From contig MPUH01000168.1 in assembly GCA_001970955.1 (NCBI GenBank), forward strand, positions 1-64,000: 64,000 nucleotides of DNA. The letters run 5' to 3'. The stretch comes from Stentor coeruleus (lineage: Eukaryota; Ciliophora; Heterotrichea; Heterotrichida; Stentoridae). Within the stretch, counting starts at the first letter, position 1. Every line of letters begins with the position of its first letter. The notes beneath the pieces are model-generated. The model made no database searches, had not been told where the DNA came from, and worked only from the letters and a program-made list of their open reading frames with translations. This document shows positions 61,258 through 64,000 of the stretch, piece by piece. A program made the position numbers and the translations under genes.

Positions 61258-61728
61258 TTACTCATTTTCTGAAAGTATAGGCGGGGAGTAAAGTTTTTTG
61301 CTCATAATCAAGATTAAAACTTCAAGCATAAAAGGTATCAGCGCACCAAAAACCCATATCGGCCATAAGAGTTCAGCGGGCCATTGTCCTAATATAAACC
61401 AACTTGTAAAAAGTACACCAAGTGATTGAAATGTTATACTAAACACATTAGTTTTATCAAAGAAAATCGAAAGTCCTGTAAATAAACCTATAAGTTCTCC
61501 AAACTGACAAACTAAGCTTAATATAATACAAGCTATAAGAGAATTCTTAGCTTCAGTCTCAGAGCTGTTTTTAGAAGCATTAATATTTTCTTGCCTTTTG
61601 ATAATTACAACAAAAGTTAAAAAGATCAATAAAGACAATGTAATAAACTTGAATGCTAAAAGGATTTTGACCTGTTTATACATATTTTTATATAATAAAA
61701 CCACATAACATATATCAATTTCGCGCAT
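61258..61728 (-). CDS. TMEM107: Ciliary transition-zone membrane protein TMEM107
   Basis: A 156-residue four-helix protein; helices are at about 22-42, 64-88, 95-113 and 120-142. The order and key residues follow TMEM107: a hydrophobic first helix, a polar loop (KRQENINASKNSSETE), a second helix with FGELIGLFTGLSIF, then FQSLGVLFTSWFILGQWPAELLW and a last helix starting ALIPFMLEVLIL. TMEM107 is part of the MKS module of the transition zone, which controls entry of membrane proteins into cilia. Two start codons are possible, ATG at 61726-61728 or 15 codons later (MYKQVKILLAF), and the second fits the family length (about 140) better. Stop TAA. Confidence 0.75.
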   Translation of the reverse strand: MREIDICYVVLLYKNMYKQVKILLAFKFITLSLLIFLTFVVIIKRQENINASKNSSETEAKNSLIACIILSLVCQFGELIGLFTGLSIFFDKTNVFSITFQSLGVLFTSWFILGQWPAELLWPIWVFGALIPFMLEVLILIMSKKLYSPPILSENE

Positions 61729-61836
61729 TTTAAATAATTCTAACTAAAATTCTAATTTTCAAAACTATCCTAATTAAAAAACTAAGTATCCCAACTCCTA
61801 AACTTTTTTCTACATCTAATTTTATTATAACACTTA

Positions 61837-62670
61837 CTATAATTCAAACCCTTTATTATCAGACATATACACAATTTCTGGATATATTCTCGCATACCAA
61901 GTAACCCCATTTCTCACAGATAAATTTTTATAAACATGATATCTAGAAAACTCTATTCTAGTAAGTGGATCACTAAGATCATTATTGTTTATAAGACTTT
62001 CTACCATATTACATTCATATGTATTTCCACTAGATATAACAACAGGGTCTTCAAAAAACTCCTAAATATTTCTCACAAGTGTTAAAGGACAAAGAAAAGA
62101 CTCTATACTAAACTCTTCAGTTCTTATTGCATAATAAAGTTTTGTATATAAGTTTCTTGGGATTAAAAGTCTATAATAATTTTCTATTTTCGTTCTTATA
62201 TGATGTTTTTCTATATATGGTTTTAATGATAAGATTTTATTTTTTAAAACATGGAATAGTTTTTTCATTGAGTCTGTGCATTTTTCAGATGGGAGGGTTT
62301 CTAAGTAATTGAAAAAAGCTAGGGATTCTTTGAAGTATGAGAAAGATTTTGGGGATAAAATAAGAGCTTGTGAAGCTTTGGATTTTATGCACATGTAAAT
62401 AGCTTTGCAGTTTAGTTTATCGAGCTTGTATGCTTTGTGCCCATCTTGGAAGGAGTTTATGTAGTTTTTTAGCTTGTAAAAGCAAATTGCCCGATTTGAG
62501 TAATACACTGATAAGTTTGGGTTAAGTTTTATGGCTTTTGTATACTGAGATATTGCTTCTTCGTATCTTTTAGATCTGAAAAGCTCATTTCCTATAATTT
62601 TGTATTGTTCATGGCCTAGAGAGACAGAACTTTCAATCATCTCATTTTTTTCGCTTAAGCAATTTCCCAT
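61837..62670 (-). CDS. CHIP/STUB1-like TPR + U-box E3 ligase with acylation motif, one 15-base intron
   Basis: Without splicing the frame ends at a TAG inside GTGAGAAATATTTAG (62062-62076). Removing these 15 bases gives 272 residues. TPR repeats lie at about 22-125 (EQYKIIGNELFRSKRYEEAIS; NPNLSVYYSNRAICFYKLKN). A complete U-box spans the splice at 194-265: CPLTL, then EFFEDPVVISSGNTYE, and DPLTRIEF after the helix. That layout is CHIP/STUB1, the E3 that ubiquitinates Hsp70/Hsp90 clients. It begins MGNCLSEK, with Gly2, Cys4 and Ser6 fitting N-myristoylation plus palmitoylation, so it should sit on membranes, unlike animal CHIP. It is about 30 residues shorter than human CHIP (303). Stop TAG. 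Confidence 0.85.
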
Positions 62671-63173
62671 TATATCGATTTTTCAAATTTAACACTCTAA
62701 CAAAAATATAGCTCACCATTCATCAAGCATAGTTAAAGTTTATTTTAATCTCCAAAACTTACATTCCAAAAATCCTCTACAAATTTTATATCATATACTG
62801 CTAATTTTAATACCAAACAATTCCTATAAAAACCCTAATCAATCATCAGCTATCCAAAAACTAATATTTATATCAAAAATAAACTAGCCAAAACTTCTCC
62901 TAATTAAATTTTCCATATCAACCTCCATATCGCATTTTATCCAAAAATTCAACAACAACCTTTAATATCTACTTTTTTTTCTTCAAAAAGCCTCTATTTA
63001 AAACTAATACCCCACAATTAATCCTCTATTTTCCTTAAATAATTTCACAAACACATCCACCTATTTTTTCATATTTATTATATAAATCAATCATAACCTC
63101 TAAATACACGCACTTCCAAATAATTTTACTCACAAAAAATCCAAAAATTTTCAAACAAAAACTTCCCTCTTAA
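62671..63173. other. Divergent spacer
   Basis: 500 C-rich, G-poor bases on the plus strand between the CHIP-like start and the RBM39-like start. No gene, tRNA or structured element recognised. Confidence 0.6.
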
Positions 63174-63938
63174 ATGCTAACTCAAAATAATATGGAAAGC
63201 AACTACCCAAATCTTGACGAAATGGATATTGAAGAATTCGAAGAGTGTATCGACAAAAACCGTCGTAAACGATCCCGAACTCCAATGCAAATAAAAAAAA
63301 TCTCACCAAGAGCCATTGAAATAGACGACCTTGAAAAAAGACTTGATCTAGCAAAACGACAAGCTGAAGAAGCCCAACGTGACGATTGTACAGTTCTTGT
63401 AGTTAAACTTCATATAAAAGCAGACGAATACGATGTGTATCGTTTTTTCTCAACTGCTGGTGTTGGTAAAGTTCGAGATGTTAAAGTTATTCGAGACACA
63501 AAAACAGGTAAAAGCAAAGGAGTCGCATATGTTGAATTCTATACCCCAGATTCTGTGCTTAAAAGTATGACTTTATCAGGTCAAATGATCAATGGTCAAG
63601 TTATAAGCGTTCAACCATCCCAAGCTGAAAAAAATCGAGCAGCCGCAGCAACAAGATTAGCAAAAACAGCTGAACAACAATTATCAACACCAAAAGTAGG
63701 TCCTAATAAAATTTTCATTGCAAGTTTGAAAGATGAACTTTCTTATATTGGTGTTCGTGAACTTAGACAGCTTTTTTCTCCATTTGGGGAGATTGATAAT
63801 GTGAAAGTTAATAAAGGTATTGGATATGTTCAGTATAGAAATTGTAAAGATGCAAATGAAGCAGTGACTAAAATGGATGGGATGAAAATAAAGAACAAAC
63901 GTATAAAAGTTGGTATGGCTGATACAAAGACTAACTAA
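63174..63938 (+). CDS. RBM39/CAPER-like splicing factor with two RRMs
   Basis: A 254-residue protein. A short acidic/basic N-terminus leads to a Glu/Lys-rich helix (IDDLEKRLDLAKRQAEEAQRDD) and RRM1 at about 71-148 (TVLVVKLH, GVAYVEF). Then comes SVQPSQAEKNRAAAA, the linker signature of RBM39/CAPER, and RRM2 at about 176-250 (KIFIASLKD, GYVQY). Animal RBM39 has an N-terminal RS domain and a third (UHM) domain; both are absent, and the loop between strands 2 and 3 of RRM2 is several residues shorter. The family acts in pre-mRNA splicing at 3' splice sites, a likely fit for an organism with 15-base introns. A Met at codon 7 is an alternative start. Stop TAA. Confidence 0.85.
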   Translation: MLTQNNMESNYPNLDEMDIEEFEECIDKNRRKRSRTPMQIKKISPRAIEIDDLEKRLDLAKRQAEEAQRDDCTVLVVKLHIKADEYDVYRFFSTAGVGKVRDVKVIRDTKTGKSKGVAYVEFYTPDSVLKSMTLSGQMINGQVISVQPSQAEKNRAAAATRLAKTAEQQLSTPKVGPNKIFIASLKDELSYIGVRELRQLFSPFGEIDNVKVNKGIGYVQYRNCKDANEAVTKMDGMKIKNKRIKVGMADTKTN

Positions 63939-64000
63939 AAATTATTTGTTTTTTAAAATTTATTATAGATTAAGGTATAGGATTATATAGAAAATGTATA

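Noticed and set aside
1-64000. tRNA, rRNA and CRISPR arrays
   Set aside because: I looked for T-loop GGTTCGAATCC-type blocks, conserved rRNA segments and evenly spaced repeats by eye and found none. A covariance search would be needed to exclude a divergent tRNA.

Overview
This window is the left end of a macronuclear chromosome from a heterotrich ciliate, most likely Stentor or a close relative. It opens with about 105 bases of CCCTAACA telomeric repeats, is very AT-rich, and is densely packed with 36 protein genes, two of them carrying damage within the frame and one a probable pseudogene. Genes are uninterrupted or broken only by introns of exactly 15 bases (ten seen here). All tryptophans in intact genes are TGG. 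Stops are TAA (21) or TAG (14), with a single TGA, so TGA is almost vacated. I have no database search, so the genus is an inference from telomere repeat, intron size and code.

Layout. 0-9.5 kb: a coiled-coil gene that runs into the telomere without a start codon, a damaged small membrane-protein gene with a 54-base insert, a PAP2 lipid phosphatase, a cyclic-nucleotide-type K+ channel, and a small Cys-anchored protein. 9.5-25 kb: a 1640-residue guanylate-binding-protein GTPase with a huge coiled coil, a dCache surface sensor, an NT-C2 scaffold, a CAMSAP CKK-like protein, ISCA1, a small intron-bearing gene, and a GPI-anchored Cys-rich surface protein. Between them lie gene relics and one possible integrase fossil. 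25-41.5 kb: a two-RRM protein, CDC27/APC3, a permuted papain-like hydrolase, an arrestin, a coiled-coil gene with an internal TAA, an SK-like K+ channel broken by a 20-bp duplication, an IQ-motif protein split by an assembly join, FOP/TON1, a polycystin channel, frataxin and an RNase-kappa-like protein. 41.9-64 kb: UTP12/WDR3, a HECT ligase, a MORN protein, VPS23/TSG101, a WNK-like pseudokinase, ribosomal protein eL13, two unknowns, a PP4R4-like HEAT protein, TMEM107, a CHIP-like U-box ligase with an acylation motif, and an RBM39-like splicing factor.

There are no operons. Genes are placed head-to-head, tail-to-tail or in tandem with short spacers; two divergent pairs have start codons 3 and 27 bases apart. 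Several products belong to common cell systems: cilium and basal body (FOP, polycystin, TMEM107, perhaps CKK), mitochondrial iron-sulfur assembly (ISCA1, frataxin), protein turnover (CDC27, HECT, CHIP, VPS23) and membrane excitability (three channels).

The most unusual signals are a sawtooth of GC skew (most spacers run G-rich to C-rich whatever the gene orientation), the near absence of TGA, the uniform 15-base introns, a TA-flanked 54-bp insert that looks like a retained eliminated sequence, and a WNK-type kinase that has lost both catalytic aspartates. Five single-N joins with duplicated flanks are assembly artefacts and should not be read as biology.
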